NCBI GenBank assembly: GCA_944326465.1
Contig: CALVEB010000002.1
Span: 1-64,000, forward strand
Source of the DNA: Candidatus Gastranaerophilales bacterium
Lineage (GTDB): Bacteria > Cyanobacteriota > Vampirovibrionia > Gastranaerophilales > Gastranaerophilaceae
Length of the DNA stretch: 64,000 bases
Direction of reading: 5' to 3'
The position numbers and the translations under genes were made by a program. The notes under the pieces are model-generated. The model was not told the origin of the DNA. It ran no database searches and saw only the letters and a program-made list of their open reading frames with translations. Below, in pieces: positions 36,112 to 45,883 of this stretch (its first letter is position 1; every line of letters begins with the position of its first letter).

Positions 36112-36139
36112 AAGAGGCGGGCTGTTAAGTCCGCCTCTT
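36112..36139 (+). terminator. Terminator after the isomerase gene
   Basis: AAGAGGCGG and CCGCCTCTT form a 9-bp stem around a 10-nt loop, followed by TTTC. It shares the AAGAGGCGG arm with the lysC terminator. Confidence 0.8.
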
Positions 36140-36197
36140 TCAAGAAAGGAAATGAAAAATACAAAAGAATGTATTTTTTGAACGATATTTTTTTGGT

Positions 36198-36752
36198 TTA
36201 ATTCATAGGAATTACTAATTTTTGATCTATAGAAAGCTTGTTAGGATTGGTCATATTGTTTGTTTTTAAAACCAGTGCTTCTTTTTCTTTACTGTAAGAC
36301 CCGTAAAATCTAATAAGGATAGCTTCCATAGTATCACCGTTTTGAACAGTATAGACTTCATTATTTGCAGAAGAAGTTACATCCTGTGTTGCGTCAATAC
36401 TGCCTGACGGAATAAAGTTTAATGCAGCTTTTTCATTTTTAACTTTAGGCACATGAGCAAAATTAGCTTTACTTGATATGTTTCTTGTAGAGAAACTAAT
36501 TAATGTTGTAATCACGAGCATAACAACTGCACCGGCCACAAAACCTGTTGCCAGGTATACCCCCGGAGCTTTGTCTGCTTTCTGATTGATTTTAAAGTTT
36601 TGCCACAGAACATCCAGTTCTTTTTCTTTATTCGGCCTAACGTATACATTTGGTGAATTGTCGTAAGATTCCTGTCTGTATTTAGAAAGAGCTTCCAATA
36701 CAGCCATTTTTTCTTTTGACAAGTTAGATCTTCTTATTGTTGAACTTTTCAT
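36198..36752 (-). CDS. Membrane-anchored LysM protein
   Basis: 184 residues: a basic N-terminal cytoplasmic part of about 80 residues, one membrane helix (GFVAGAVVMLVITTLISF, about 83-100), a linker and a C-terminal LysM domain (YTVQNGDTMEAILIRFYGSY to NKLSIDQKLVIPMN). LysM binds peptidoglycan, so the protein probably ties the inner membrane to the cell wall. Single gene, convergent with the isomerase gene. Confidence 0.8.
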   Translation of the reverse strand: MKSSTIRRSNLSKEKMAVLEALSKYRQESYDNSPNVYVRPNKEKELDVLWQNFKINQKADKAPGVYLATGFVAGAVVMLVITTLISFSTRNISSKANFAHVPKVKNEKAALNFIPSGSIDATQDVTSSANNEVYTVQNGDTMEAILIRFYGSYSKEKEALVLKTNNMTNPNKLSIDQKLVIPMN

Positions 36753-36945
36753 ATCCCGTCCCTAATTTTAAAGATAACATATTCTACTAACAATATAGCA
36801 TGAGTAAAAAATTAAGGCAACATAATTGTTAAGTTATACAAATTTAACAGGAATTTATCTGAAATATTATACTTTTCGGGAATGAAATGATAGTAATAGT
36901 CGTACATGATAATAAGGTAGGATAAAAGAAAGGTTGGTCAAAATT

Positions 36946-37272
36946 ATGAAACGAATAATAATATCCTTGTGTTTAGTTGTATTGGGGCTGCCCTCATTTG
37001 CTATTTGCAGTATAACAGGCGGGGCATGCTCCTTTGACAGCCTGCCCTCAAACATATCACAATCATCGCTTTTGGAGGAACAGGTGCCTGACAACTTACG
37101 TCAATTGCAGCGTACAGATGCTTTTCAGCGGGCATATCAGCCCCCGTATTATGACATGCTCTTAAATACCGAACCCGAAAACATAAACCAAACAGCTGAT
37201 TACAACTCTAATTGTCAATTCGGAGTATGTCTGCCGGGCGGGGAATTCGCTCCCGGAGAAGATGCTGAATAG
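36946..37272 (+). CDS. Small secreted protein of unknown function
   Basis: 108 residues. A clear signal peptide (MKRIIISLCLVVLGLPSFA) is followed by a short mature part with four Cys (SITGGACSF near the start, CQFGVC near the end), suggesting disulfides in the periplasm. The ATG at 36946 is chosen; a TTG at 36934 would only add four residues. I recognise no family. Confidence 0.65.
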   Translation: MKRIIISLCLVVLGLPSFAICSITGGACSFDSLPSNISQSSLLEEQVPDNLRQLQRTDAFQRAYQPPYYDMLLNTEPENINQTADYNSNCQFGVCLPGGEFAPGEDAE

Positions 37273-37363
37273 AATTGTTAAGTCATGTTAAAATTTTGCC
37301 GGCATGGGGTTGCAGAAAAAACATGTTTTGTAAAAAATGTTCTCTGGGAAGGATGGACTTATT

Positions 37364-39778
37364 ATGCAAATACATAATCACCGACAGGTGTATAACAAGT
37401 ACAAGGACTACAACGATTTGAAGACAGCGTACATGTCCCCGAATCGAATCCCTGAATTTCCTTCCGAGTACATGTCATCAAATAAATATTTTAATAACGA
37501 GAGACCTTTAAAAACAAATTCACAGAATTTATCTTTTGAAGGTCTTTCTTTTATGGGAAATAAACCGGCTGCTGTTGCAAAATCTTCATTGAATTTATTA
37601 GACAGATTATTGTATAAGCAGACAAACCAGACTCCTTACAGTAAAGAAAGCTTTTTAAAGTTCGCCGACAAATACACAGATTTTATGGGACGCGAATTGT
37701 TTGAAAATCTTGAAAAATCAAAACTCGCTAAAAAACTCTTACATATAGAAGGCGATGAGGTTACGCTTTATAAAAAACGTATTCCGCAATTAGTCTGGGA
37801 CGGCTTGATTTATCCTGTTAAAATACTTCCGTTTGATTTGTTAAACGGAACAGTCGCTATGCTTGGCAAAATTAAACCGCTCAAAAAATGGTCTGATAAT
37901 GTCTTAAAAACCGATTTCTTCAAAAATATCAGACAGCGTTCAAAATTAGATTCAAAATTCAATGCGCTGCGCGGTTTGATGGAAACTCAGGCAACAATGG
38001 AAGGTAAAATGAAAGACGGCAAATTCCTTTCTCTGCCGCAATCCGCACTGCCTGAAGATATTGTCGACGAAAAAATGATCCGTCAAAAATTAAAAATGTA
38101 TGATCCTAAAAAAGGAAGCTATGACACTAAACACGAACGTTCTCTAAACAGACTTGTTTCAGGTTTACCGCCTGCAATTTTCCTTGCTAACGATGCCTAT
38201 AACTTATCAAGAATGATGGATGACGATCCTGTTCAGGCGGATAAAGAAAGAAAAACAAGGTTTAAACAGGAAGTAGCCAGAATTGTATCAAGCGGCTATC
38301 TGACACTTGTAACTCTCGGGGCTTTGCAAAAATATATTAATAATTCCAAACTCGGAATTATGCTGATGACAGGTGTTACAGTATTGATAACCGAAATGTT
38401 CTCACGTTTGTCTAACGGTAAATATATAACAAGATTGACACCTGAAGAAGCACGCGCTATTAACGAAAAAAATAACGCACCGGAAGCAAAAATTAAACCT
38501 GTAGAAATAAAAGAACAGCCTAAAGATGTTGCATTTAAAGGTGAAGAGCAAAACGGTACACCAAAACCTGCCCCGCAAAAACCTTTGCTATCATTTGACA
38601 CGCTTATGAAAGCGTCTGCCGTTGTAATCGGTACAGGCTATGCAATTAAGGGGCTTAGAAAATTCAAAATGGTTGATAACATCTTTAACACTGCTTTTGC
38701 ACCGTTTAAAAATTTCTATAGAAAAATAACTGTAAATCCTGATTACAAAATGCCTGTTGAAAAGTTTGAAAGTATAATGGAAATTCTTGAGCGCAAAGAA
38801 AACGGGTTCTATAAACAGGCTAAAGATTTCAGAAATTTTGCAAAAGAGCATACGGCAAACGGATATATCACTTTCGGTGAAAAAGATAAAAGAGCTAAAA
38901 TAGCTGTTGATTTCGTAATCGCTCCGTTCAAGTTTGCCTATAACACCGTAACTTTACCTTACAGGTATACAAACCAGCTTCTGCAGTTCGCAGGTAAAAA
39001 CCTCAGAAAAGCATTAAAAATCCCTGAAAAACCGAAATCACCGTCAAAAATTGCAGAAGAACTGGCTAATGCTCAAAAGAAAGCTGAAAAAGCCCGCCTT
39101 GCAGATTTCAGAAACGCAATTGATCGTATCGGCCGCGAAGCTTTAAAGAAAAATTATAATGCTAAAGATTTTAAAACTTTTGTCAGTGATATGACAATGA
39201 AAGCCTTTAACGTAGACAGTTTATCAAATATTTCAAACAGTGATTTGTCAAACCTTGCCAAAACAGCATCTACAGCCGCTACATTATGGTTCCTGATGAC
39301 TGATAACTACAACATGGTTATGTTAAAATCCAATGGTAACGATAAAGAAGGCGCAAATACCAAATTCAAAGAAAGATTTGTTCAGGAAGGTTCAAGACTG
39401 TTCTATCAAACCCTATTGATAGACCTATTTAACTCAACATTCAGAAATCAGTACAACCGCTCACTTGCAGGCATGAGTTGGATTACTCTTGTTGATACAA
39501 CTCTCGGCGAAATTTTAACAAGAAAATCTGTCGGTACACCTGTTAAACAGCATACCAGAGATGAATTAATTGCAATGGAAGATGCTCAAAATAATGCTAC
39601 CGGATTTTTGAAAGGCTATTATAACTTTATGAAGCGCTTAACCGGTAAACGTCCTATACGCTCTTACGAGGTTGATAATAACAAAAATTCCAAACCGGTT
39701 ATCCCTCAGACACAACAGTATTCTGCAGTAAACTTTACCAATCAAAACAGTGTTTTGACTCAGATGATTAAAGGCTAA
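37364..39778 (+). CDS. Large lineage-type membrane-associated protein with internal duplication
   Basis: 804 residues, ATG at 37364 with AAGGA upstream. It carries the short tag LSFEGLSFMGNK near residue 56 and again DVAFKGEE near residue 390, a feature of many proteins in this lineage. Two segments look like diverged copies: about 300-365 (RFKQEVARIVSSGYLTLV... to SRLSNGKYITRLTPEEA) and about 660-730 (KFKERFVQEGSRLFYQTLL... to ILTRKSVGTPVKQHTRDEL), each with one or two hydrophobic helices followed by a charged TPEEA/TRDEL stretch. No signal peptide is seen. Function unknown; two-copy membrane architecture with basic linkers is what can be said. Confidence 0.7.
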   Translation: MQIHNHRQVYNKYKDYNDLKTAYMSPNRIPEFPSEYMSSNKYFNNERPLKTNSQNLSFEGLSFMGNKPAAVAKSSLNLLDRLLYKQTNQTPYSKESFLKFADKYTDFMGRELFENLEKSKLAKKLLHIEGDEVTLYKKRIPQLVWDGLIYPVKILPFDLLNGTVAMLGKIKPLKKWSDNVLKTDFFKNIRQRSKLDSKFNALRGLMETQATMEGKMKDGKFLSLPQSALPEDIVDEKMIRQKLKMYDPKKGSYDTKHERSLNRLVSGLPPAIFLANDAYNLSRMMDDDPVQADKERKTRFKQEVARIVSSGYLTLVTLGALQKYINNSKLGIMLMTGVTVLITEMFSRLSNGKYITRLTPEEARAINEKNNAPEAKIKPVEIKEQPKDVAFKGEEQNGTPKPAPQKPLLSFDTLMKASAVVIGTGYAIKGLRKFKMVDNIFNTAFAPFKNFYRKITVNPDYKMPVEKFESIMEILERKENGFYKQAKDFRNFAKEHTANGYITFGEKDKRAKIAVDFVIAPFKFAYNTVTLPYRYTNQLLQFAGKNLRKALKIPEKPKSPSKIAEELANAQKKAEKARLADFRNAIDRIGREALKKNYNAKDFKTFVSDMTMKAFNVDSLSNISNSDLSNLAKTASTAATLWFLMTDNYNMVMLKSNGNDKEGANTKFKERFVQEGSRLFYQTLLIDLFNSTFRNQYNRSLAGMSWITLVDTTLGEILTRKSVGTPVKQHTRDELIAMEDAQNNATGFLKGYYNFMKRLTGKRPIRSYEVDNNKNSKPVIPQTQQYSAVNFTNQNSVLTQMIKG

Positions 39779-39873
39779 TATTAACAAATGTAACAAAAAT
39801 TACACTCTCTGAAATTCACTCTAATCCAAATACTTTACATGTATAAGAAGAGTAAAACATAAGGAGAGATGAG

Positions 39874-40197
39874 ATGACATTTTTAGCGTTGGATGCACAA
39901 AAGAATTTGTACACCTTACAGAAAAACCAGCTTAACTTTGAGCAGACCCTTGTTATTAGCCGTGCAAGCTATATTAGTAAAGAAATGGGTATTATTCAAG
40001 AAACCGTAGAAGACGCTTCTACACTGGATTCTGATCCAAACTATATCCAGTTGCAGACAGAACAGGAACAATTAGAAGTCCGAAAAGAGTCACTGGATTC
40101 ACAGGTACAGCTTCTTGAACAAGAGATTGCGAACTTGAAAACAGCTGTAACAAACGGTATCAAAAACGGCTGCGGCTTGAACTTAATCGGCGGATAA
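39874..40197 (+). CDS. Small coiled-coil protein
   Basis: 107 residues, AAGGAG 7 nt before the ATG. The central part (QLQTEQEQLEVRKESLDSQV) is a coiled coil, with helical N-terminus LALDAQKNLYTLQKNQLNF and a glycine-rich end. No membrane segment. Size and composition recall needle- or rod-associated helical proteins, but there is no firm match. Convergent with folD. Confidence 0.65.
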   Translation: MTFLALDAQKNLYTLQKNQLNFEQTLVISRASYISKEMGIIQETVEDASTLDSDPNYIQLQTEQEQLEVRKESLDSQVQLLEQEIANLKTAVTNGIKNGCGLNLIGG

Positions 40198-40207
40198 TAC
40201 TGATTAA

Positions 40208-41050
40208 TCAATCACAATGCTGTAGATTATATAATTCAACGGTGTTGAGCATCAATGACGCGATTGTCATAGGGCCTACACCGCCGGGAACCGGTGTTAT
40301 ATATGATGCGATTTTTGAAACATTTTCAAAATCAACATCTCCGCGGGTTTTCCCCGTCTCATCTTTGAAAATCCCTACATCCACGACAATACAATCAGAT
40401 TTTAACATATTTTCTTCTATAATTTTTTCCCCTACTGCTGAGATTAACACATCGGCAGTTTTTGTTATGTTAGCGAGGTTTTGTGTGCGGCTGTGACAGA
40501 TTGTAACGGTTGCATTGCGATCCAGCATCATCTGAGAAAGCGGCCGGCCTACAATATTTGAGCGTCCGATGATTACTACATGCTTTCCCTCAAGGTTGAT
40601 ATTGTATTCATCAAGCAGCAATAATATGCCCTTTGGTGTACACGGATAAACATACGGTTTCTGACCGGAAAACAAAAGCCCGAAATTCGCTGTGGTAAAA
40701 CCATCCGCATCCTTTTGGGGACTTATCGAATTAATTATATTATTTTTATTTATATGTTTTGGCAAAGGCAATTGAACGAGTATTGCAGTTACGTTATTGT
40801 CATTATTGAGAGCTTGTATTTTATGTACAAGTTCGGTTTCGCCGGTTGTAGAAGGCATATTGATAATAATTGATTTAATACCTACATTTTCTGCGGCTTT
40901 TTTCTTGTTGTTTACATAGATTTGGCTGGCAGGATCATCACCAACCAGAACAACTGCAAGGGTCGGTTTGCGTTCAAGTCTTTCAACGCGGATTTTTAAA
41001 TCCGCCAGTAATTTATCCCGTAATTTTTTGCCGTCTAAAATTATTGCCAT
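40208..41050 (-). CDS. folD: Methylenetetrahydrofolate dehydrogenase/cyclohydrolase
   Basis: 280 residues. The substrate-binding N-terminus has VGDDPASQIYVNNKKKAAEN with the catalytic Lys, the central VQLPLPKHIN and DGFTTANFG blocks, and the NADP-binding IGRSNIVGRPLSQMML. The C-terminal PGGVGPMTIASLM is the family signature. It interconverts one-carbon folate forms for purine and formyl-Met synthesis. Confidence 0.95.
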   Translation of the reverse strand: MAIILDGKKLRDKLLADLKIRVERLERKPTLAVVLVGDDPASQIYVNNKKKAAENVGIKSIIINMPSTTGETELVHKIQALNNDNNVTAILVQLPLPKHINKNNIINSISPQKDADGFTTANFGLLFSGQKPYVYPCTPKGILLLLDEYNINLEGKHVVIIGRSNIVGRPLSQMMLDRNATVTICHSRTQNLANITKTADVLISAVGEKIIEENMLKSDCIVVDVGIFKDETGKTRGDVDFENVSKIASYITPVPGGVGPMTIASLMLNTVELYNLQHCD

Positions 41051-41077
41051 AAGTTTACTATAACATAAAAAAGATAA

Positions 41078-42181
41078 TTAAGGATTTAAATTTTGATCAG
41101 CAACGGATTGTTCATATATTTTTTGTTTTTCTTTTAATATCAGTTCATTTACGGCTTTATTGGCCTTTGCCTGTGATTTCAGGGTTCTGTCTATTATTCT
41201 GGGGCTTACTTTTGTTGTGTCAGTGCTAAAAAAGTCAACTAACTTCTGAGCATGCCGATTTATTATATTATCTGCTTTTTGTAATAAATCCTGATAAGTA
41301 TTTTTTATTTCAGAGGTCTGTAAAGTATTATTTTCGTAATCCTTGTTTTCATCTATAAATTTGTCAATTTCATTCAAGGTTGCACTATTATCTTCAATAG
41401 AATGCTCAAATCTCTGAATTTCGCCATTCAGTGTTTCTACACGTTCCAGTAACTTGAAAGAAGGTTCATTTTTTTCGTGGTAAGCGTTCAAAATTGCGTC
41501 TGATTTTTTGCATATTCCGAGAGCGTCCGGATATCCGGAGACAAGAGCCAGCATTACGGCGGTTCTGTTTTTATCGTCAAGTGTTTTAACTTTAGAGTAA
41601 AATTCAGGCAGTGCCTGAGAATTCACACCGTCTAATTCTTCTGACATATCTTGTTTCGTGTTTTGAATTTTTTCATAAAGCGGCTGGAGTTTGGCGAATT
41701 CATCAGTATCACGGTAAATTTTTGCCCGTTTTTTCTCAACAGCATCCGTGATTTCTGAATAATAAGGATTGTTTTTAACAAGGTTTTCGCTGCGTTCAAA
41801 TTCTTTTATATTTTTTTCATATTGCTCGTAAGGGTTTGTTTTCATTTCTGCCTTTTTAAATGCAGGGTGTTTATCAGCGTCGAATTTTTTATTCATTAAC
41901 TGAGTTTCGTAACTCCTGATGAGCTTTAGTTTTTCCTGCGTGTCGTAACCGATTTTGCCGATAATACTAAACCTGTCTTTAATCATTTCTTTGTATGGTT
42001 TAATTTTATTTTCTATCTCATCCTGCATTTCATCAATCTGCATATCAAGGATTGAATAAGATTGGAAAGTATCATTTGCATCATCTGCCGTAAATTGCGG
42101 CTTAAATGCATTTTGCCGGTTTATTGTGCCTGTATTGGCGTTGTTCGTAAAAAATCTTGATACTACAGGTAATATTCTCAT
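41078..42181 (-). CDS. Coiled-coil protein with lineage FKPQF tag
   Basis: 367 residues, mainly long coiled coils from residue 45 on (DEMQDEIENKIKPYKEMIKD, then further helices to the end). Near the N-terminus is FKPQFTADD, a form of the short tag seen in other proteins of this lineage. No signal peptide or membrane helix. Structural or scaffolding role is a guess; no family recognised. Confidence 0.65.
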   Translation of the reverse strand: MRILPVVSRFFTNNANTGTINRQNAFKPQFTADDANDTFQSYSILDMQIDEMQDEIENKIKPYKEMIKDRFSIIGKIGYDTQEKLKLIRSYETQLMNKKFDADKHPAFKKAEMKTNPYEQYEKNIKEFERSENLVKNNPYYSEITDAVEKKRAKIYRDTDEFAKLQPLYEKIQNTKQDMSEELDGVNSQALPEFYSKVKTLDDKNRTAVMLALVSGYPDALGICKKSDAILNAYHEKNEPSFKLLERVETLNGEIQRFEHSIEDNSATLNEIDKFIDENKDYENNTLQTSEIKNTYQDLLQKADNIINRHAQKLVDFFSTDTTKVSPRIIDRTLKSQAKANKAVNELILKEKQKIYEQSVADQNLNP

Positions 42182-42225
42182 TAATATATCTCCTTAGATA
42201 TTCAGGTTGTGATTTATAAAACATG

Positions 42226-42543
42226 TCAACAATTTTTTTTGCCACCGGATTTAATGACAATGTAATTCTTTTTAATTTCTTCTTTAAACGAATCCGGTAA
42301 TTGTTCAAATTCAAAAATATCAATGAGAAAAGGAATATTACTTTCTGAAAACAGATCTCTAAGTTCGCCGACAGACGCGGTATTAGAATGAAAATTTTTT
42401 ACAACTAAATCCAGATCACTGCCGTCGTGCGCCGTACCGTCAATTCTGCTGCCGTATGCCCAAATTTCTGCATCAGGACAATAATTGTCCAAAATATCCA
42501 TCAGCATTTTAAGGTATTCCGGTTTGATAAATAGTTTATTCAT
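42226..42543 (-). CDS. MNT-type nucleotidyltransferase (antitoxin of a HEPN/MNT pair)
   Basis: 105 residues with the minimal nucleotidyltransferase motif WAYGSRIDGTAHDGSDLDLVV (GSR-x-n-G...SDLDL, metal-binding Asp pair). It overlaps the HEPN gene by 8 nt. In characterised type VII systems the MNT partner adds AMP to the HEPN toxin and switches it off. The pair is encoded toxin first here. Confidence 0.88.
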   Translation of the reverse strand: MNKLFIKPEYLKMLMDILDNYCPDAEIWAYGSRIDGTAHDGSDLDLVVKNFHSNTASVGELRDLFSESNIPFLIDIFEFEQLPDSFKEEIKKNYIVIKSGGKKNC

Positions 42544-42949
42544 TTTCTATAACATCCTTGAGATGATTAACATCTTTTATAAAATCATTCATAAGAATGA
42601 GCGTTTGTTCCGCAAATGCACGGCCGTAGTCGTGTGCGGTATTGTTACGGTTGTCTCTGTATTTAAACCAGCGGTTAACTTCACTTTCCTCAAGAAGAGA
42701 ATGTCTTAATGCATAGCGGAAGAGATCCTTAAACGTTAAGCTGTCAACAGCCTTTTTAGTTGCAAAAAACGGTGTCAATTTTTTTCTTAAAAGTTTACCG
42801 CTCTGTTCAAGCGTCATTTCAAAAACTTTTACAAGTGAATTGCGGTACATTTCATATTCAATAGAACCTTCTTCAACAGTTTTTATAAGAGAGTATGATT
42901 TAAGAAGTACTGCAATGTCTTGCTCAAGATATTCTGTATTAATTGACAT
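42536..42949 (-). CDS. HEPN-type toxin / HI0074-like nucleotidyltransferase substrate-binding protein
   Basis: 137 residues, all helical, with the HEPN RNase motif R-x4-H in NRNNTAHDYGRA (about 106-112), including the Tyr that is AMPylated in related toxins. It lies upstream of and overlaps the MNT gene. Such toxins cut RNA or tRNA when freed from the partner. The motif is complete, so the toxin may be active. Confidence 0.85.
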   Translation of the reverse strand: MSINTEYLEQDIAVLLKSYSLIKTVEEGSIEYEMYRNSLVKVFEMTLEQSGKLLRKKLTPFFATKKAVDSLTFKDLFRYALRHSLLEESEVNRWFKYRDNRNNTAHDYGRAFAEQTLILMNDFIKDVNHLKDVIENE

Positions 42950-42965
42950 ATATACTCCGTTTGTA

Positions 42966-42992
42966 AAAAGTGCGGGCAGAAAATCTGCCCGC
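42966..42992 (-). terminator. Terminator of gatA
   Basis: GCGGGCAGA and TCTGCCCGC form a 9-bp stem with loop AAA (42972-42992); read on the minus strand it is followed by ACTTTTTAC. It lies just after the gatA stop. Confidence 0.8.
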
Positions 42993-43001
42993 TTTGAAAA
43001 T

Positions 43002-44465
43002 TTATATATCTGCGAGTTTCAGATAGTAATCATTTGCTCTTTCAAATTTATGAGCTACGTTAAATAATTTGCTTTCCTGTAATTGCGGAGCGAGAATTTG
43101 CAGTCCTATCGGCATACCGTCTCTGTCAAATCCTGCCGGAACACTCATACCAGGAATACCCGCAAGGTTGGCGGAAATTGTCGCGATATCGGTTAAATAC
43201 ATTGCAAGCGGGTCTGATGATTTTGCACCTAAATCAAATGCTGTATTAGGACAGGTTGGTGATATTAAAATATCAACCTTTTTAAATGCATCTACAAAAT
43301 CCTGTGTGACAAGTGCTCTCATCTGTTGTGCTTTTTTGTAATAAGCATCGTAATAACCTGATGAAAGCGCATAAGTTCCGAGCATTATACGGCGTTTAAC
43401 TTCAGGGCCGAAACCTTCTGCTCTGGTTTTTGTATACATTTCCATAAGATTTTTTGCATCAGGTGTTCTGTAACCGTATCTTACCCCGTCAAAACGTGCA
43501 AGGTTGGATGAACATTCCGCAGTCGCAAGAATATAGTAGATTCCGATTGAATATTTCAGGTTAGGAAGGGAAATTTCAACAATTTCACATCCTAATTTTT
43601 TATAATCTTCAATTGCTTTCTGCATTGCTTTTTGAACATCCTCAGAAAGACCTTCACTCATCAATTCTTTGATTACGCCGATTTTCATGCCTTTAATATC
43701 GTTATTAAGGTTAGCGGCATAATGCTCAACCGGCAAGTTTAAGGATGTGCTGTCTTTAGGATCGTGTCCTGAGATGACTTCTAATAAGTTAGCTGCATCT
43801 TCAACAGTTCTTGCAAAAGGGCCGATTTGATCAAGAGATGACGCAAATGCGATTAATCCGTATCTTGAAACACGTCCGTAGGTCGGCTTCATACCCACAA
43901 TCCCGCAGAATGATGCAGGAAGTCTGATTGAGCCGCCTGTATCAGAACCGAGTGAAAGTGTGACTTCACAGGACGCAACACTTGCCGCGGAGCCGCCTGA
44001 GGAGCCGCCCGGAACTTTGTTTAAATTCCAAGGGTTATGAACTTTCTTAAATGCTGAATTTTCGTTAGATGAGCCCATTGCAAATTCGTCAAGGTTAGCT
44101 TTTCCTAAAATAGGAACAAGATTACCGAGTAATTTTTCTGTAATTGTGGCGTTGAATGGTGAAACAAAATTTTCAAGAATTTTACTTGATGCAGTTGTTT
44201 TGGAACCAATCATATTCATGTTATCTTTCAGCGCGAGCGGAATACCGGCCAAAAGAGGTAATTCTTCATTTTTGGCAATTTTTTCATCAACTTTTTTTGC
44301 TGTTTCCAGTGCTGTTTCTTTTGTTAATGAATTAAATGCCCCCAGTTTTTCATCTAACTTATTTATTCTGTCAAAAGCCGCGTTTGTCAATTCAACGGCT
44401 GATACTTCTTTATTTTTTAAGGCTTTGCTCTGTTCGGCTGCCGATTTTCTTAAAAGCTCATTCAT
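43002..44465 (-). CDS. gatA: Asp-tRNA(Asn)/Glu-tRNA(Gln) amidotransferase subunit A
   Basis: 487 residues of the amidase-signature family: catalytic Lys in PLALKDNMN (about 79), cis-Ser in GGSSGGSAASVA (about 155) and nucleophilic Ser in GSDTGGSIRLPAS (about 178). With GatB and GatC it releases ammonia from glutamine to convert misacylated Glu-tRNA(Gln) or Asp-tRNA(Asn). gatB and gatC are not next to it. The start is preceded by AAGGAGACAC. Confidence 0.95.
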   Translation of the reverse strand: MNELLRKSAAEQSKALKNKEVSAVELTNAAFDRINKLDEKLGAFNSLTKETALETAKKVDEKIAKNEELPLLAGIPLALKDNMNMIGSKTTASSKILENFVSPFNATITEKLLGNLVPILGKANLDEFAMGSSNENSAFKKVHNPWNLNKVPGGSSGGSAASVASCEVTLSLGSDTGGSIRLPASFCGIVGMKPTYGRVSRYGLIAFASSLDQIGPFARTVEDAANLLEVISGHDPKDSTSLNLPVEHYAANLNNDIKGMKIGVIKELMSEGLSEDVQKAMQKAIEDYKKLGCEIVEISLPNLKYSIGIYYILATAECSSNLARFDGVRYGYRTPDAKNLMEMYTKTRAEGFGPEVKRRIMLGTYALSSGYYDAYYKKAQQMRALVTQDFVDAFKKVDILISPTCPNTAFDLGAKSSDPLAMYLTDIATISANLAGIPGMSVPAGFDRDGMPIGLQILAPQLQESKLFNVAHKFERANDYYLKLADI

Positions 44466-44526
44466 TAGTGTCTCCTTAGCTAGTCTTATAGGATAATTTT
44501 ATGATAAACAAATTTCAATATCAAGC

Positions 44527-45651
44527 CTATTCAATAGTAAAGACTTTTTTGTAATACAGCAGTGCTCCGAGTGATGTCAAAACAATATTTGGCATCCACG
44601 CTGCCAGAAACGGATGTAAGGCTCCTGCTTCACCAAAAGATATTGAAAGCGCACGGATAAGGTAATATGCAAAAATAATCAATATGCTGAATAAAAATCC
44701 GCGATTATATCTTACCCTTGGCGGGGTTATGGCAAGAGGAACTCCTATCAGTACAAGTGCAAGAGTTGTTAAAGGCAGGGCAATTTTGTCAAACAATTCA
44801 ATGACTATTTCACTGCGTTTTTCCTCATCAAGCTTATTATGGCTGATGTATTTCAAAAGGTTTGAAAAATTCATTTCTTTTGCCACGTTTTTATTCAGTT
44901 CTTTTGATAAATCCACCCCGAATTTTACAACGGAATGATCAAAAAGCGTTGTATTTAATACTTTACCTTTGTCTCCTATTGTATATACAGCACCTTTTTC
45001 AAAATCCCAGCCTTCAGGAGATGTTTTTCCTTCATCAGCCTGCAATACCTGTATTGTATTAATATCCGCCGTATCCAGTACCGTTATGTTATACAATACT
45101 TTGTCTTCACAATAACCGACATAGAAAAGTCTTTTTAGTTTTCCTTCTTCATTTGTTTCTTTAAACACAAAATTCTGTTTGCCATCCGGAATATTTTTTT
45201 GTCCCAGTGCCCATAAAGCAAGGTCTTTTGATTGTTTTGTCATCACAGGCACAATGCTTTCGTTTATTGCAAAACTGAATACAGACATCACAATCGCAAA
45301 GATAAATATCGGTTTTGCGATCCTGTTCAACCCGATGCCGCATGCGCGCATTACGGTAATTTCAGACGCCAGACTTAAACGGTTGAGAGTCATAACCGTT
45401 GCAAGAAGCACGCCCATCGGAATTGTCATAACGATTACAGACGGCAGGTTCAGAATAATCATCATCAATGCGACCTTGAACGGTATGCCGAACATAGAGA
45501 TTTGTTTAATGAGTGTAATAAATGTATCTGATGCGAAAATAATAGATGTAAAAACGCACACCCCCATTATAAACATCTCAATAATCTGTTTGAGTATGTA
45601 TTTATCAAGTATTGTAACTTTTTTGTATTGTTCTTTGATAACTTCGAGCAT
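44527..45651 (-). CDS. LptF/LptG-family permease of the lipopolysaccharide exporter
   Basis: 374 residues with the YjgP/YjgQ layout: membrane helices near 20-110 (MGVCVFTSIIFASDTF, IPMGVLLATVMTLNRL), a periplasmic beta-jellyroll of about 150 residues, and C-terminal helices near 295-365. It moves lipopolysaccharide from the inner membrane to the Lpt bridge, with LptB ATPase elsewhere. It implies an outer membrane. Whether it is LptF or LptG cannot be said alone. 61 nt lie between it and gatA. Confidence 0.85.
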   Translation of the reverse strand: MLEVIKEQYKKVTILDKYILKQIIEMFIMGVCVFTSIIFASDTFITLIKQISMFGIPFKVALMMIILNLPSVIVMTIPMGVLLATVMTLNRLSLASEITVMRACGIGLNRIAKPIFIFAIVMSVFSFAINESIVPVMTKQSKDLALWALGQKNIPDGKQNFVFKETNEEGKLKRLFYVGYCEDKVLYNITVLDTADINTIQVLQADEGKTSPEGWDFEKGAVYTIGDKGKVLNTTLFDHSVVKFGVDLSKELNKNVAKEMNFSNLLKYISHNKLDEEKRSEIVIELFDKIALPLTTLALVLIGVPLAITPPRVRYNRGFLFSILIIFAYYLIRALSISFGEAGALHPFLAAWMPNIVLTSLGALLYYKKVFTIE

Positions 45652-45883
45652 ATTATCATGTTAGCATTAAAATGTAATTTGTCTACATTTTAGGATATCA
45701 AACCAAAGGTTATTGACGCAGTTTAATTTCAATATATTCCGGTAGTTTTTTTAAAAAAATTAGTTTGACTTTTTGAAAAAAATCATTAATTACATGCAAA
45801 TGCCATACAAATGGATGATTTTTTCTGCTCCTGTTGTAAGAAAATAAAAATCGGCCGTTTGTATATAAAAAAGAGGTAGAAGC
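45652..45883. promoter_or_regulatory. Divergent intergenic region upstream of the flagellar rod genes
   Basis: 232 nt between the permease start and the flagellar cluster. TTGACG (about 45712) and TTGACT (about 45763) are the only -35-like hexamers I see, with poor -10 partners (TATATT, AATTAC). No sigma-54 or sigma-28 consensus is evident. Confidence 0.25.
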
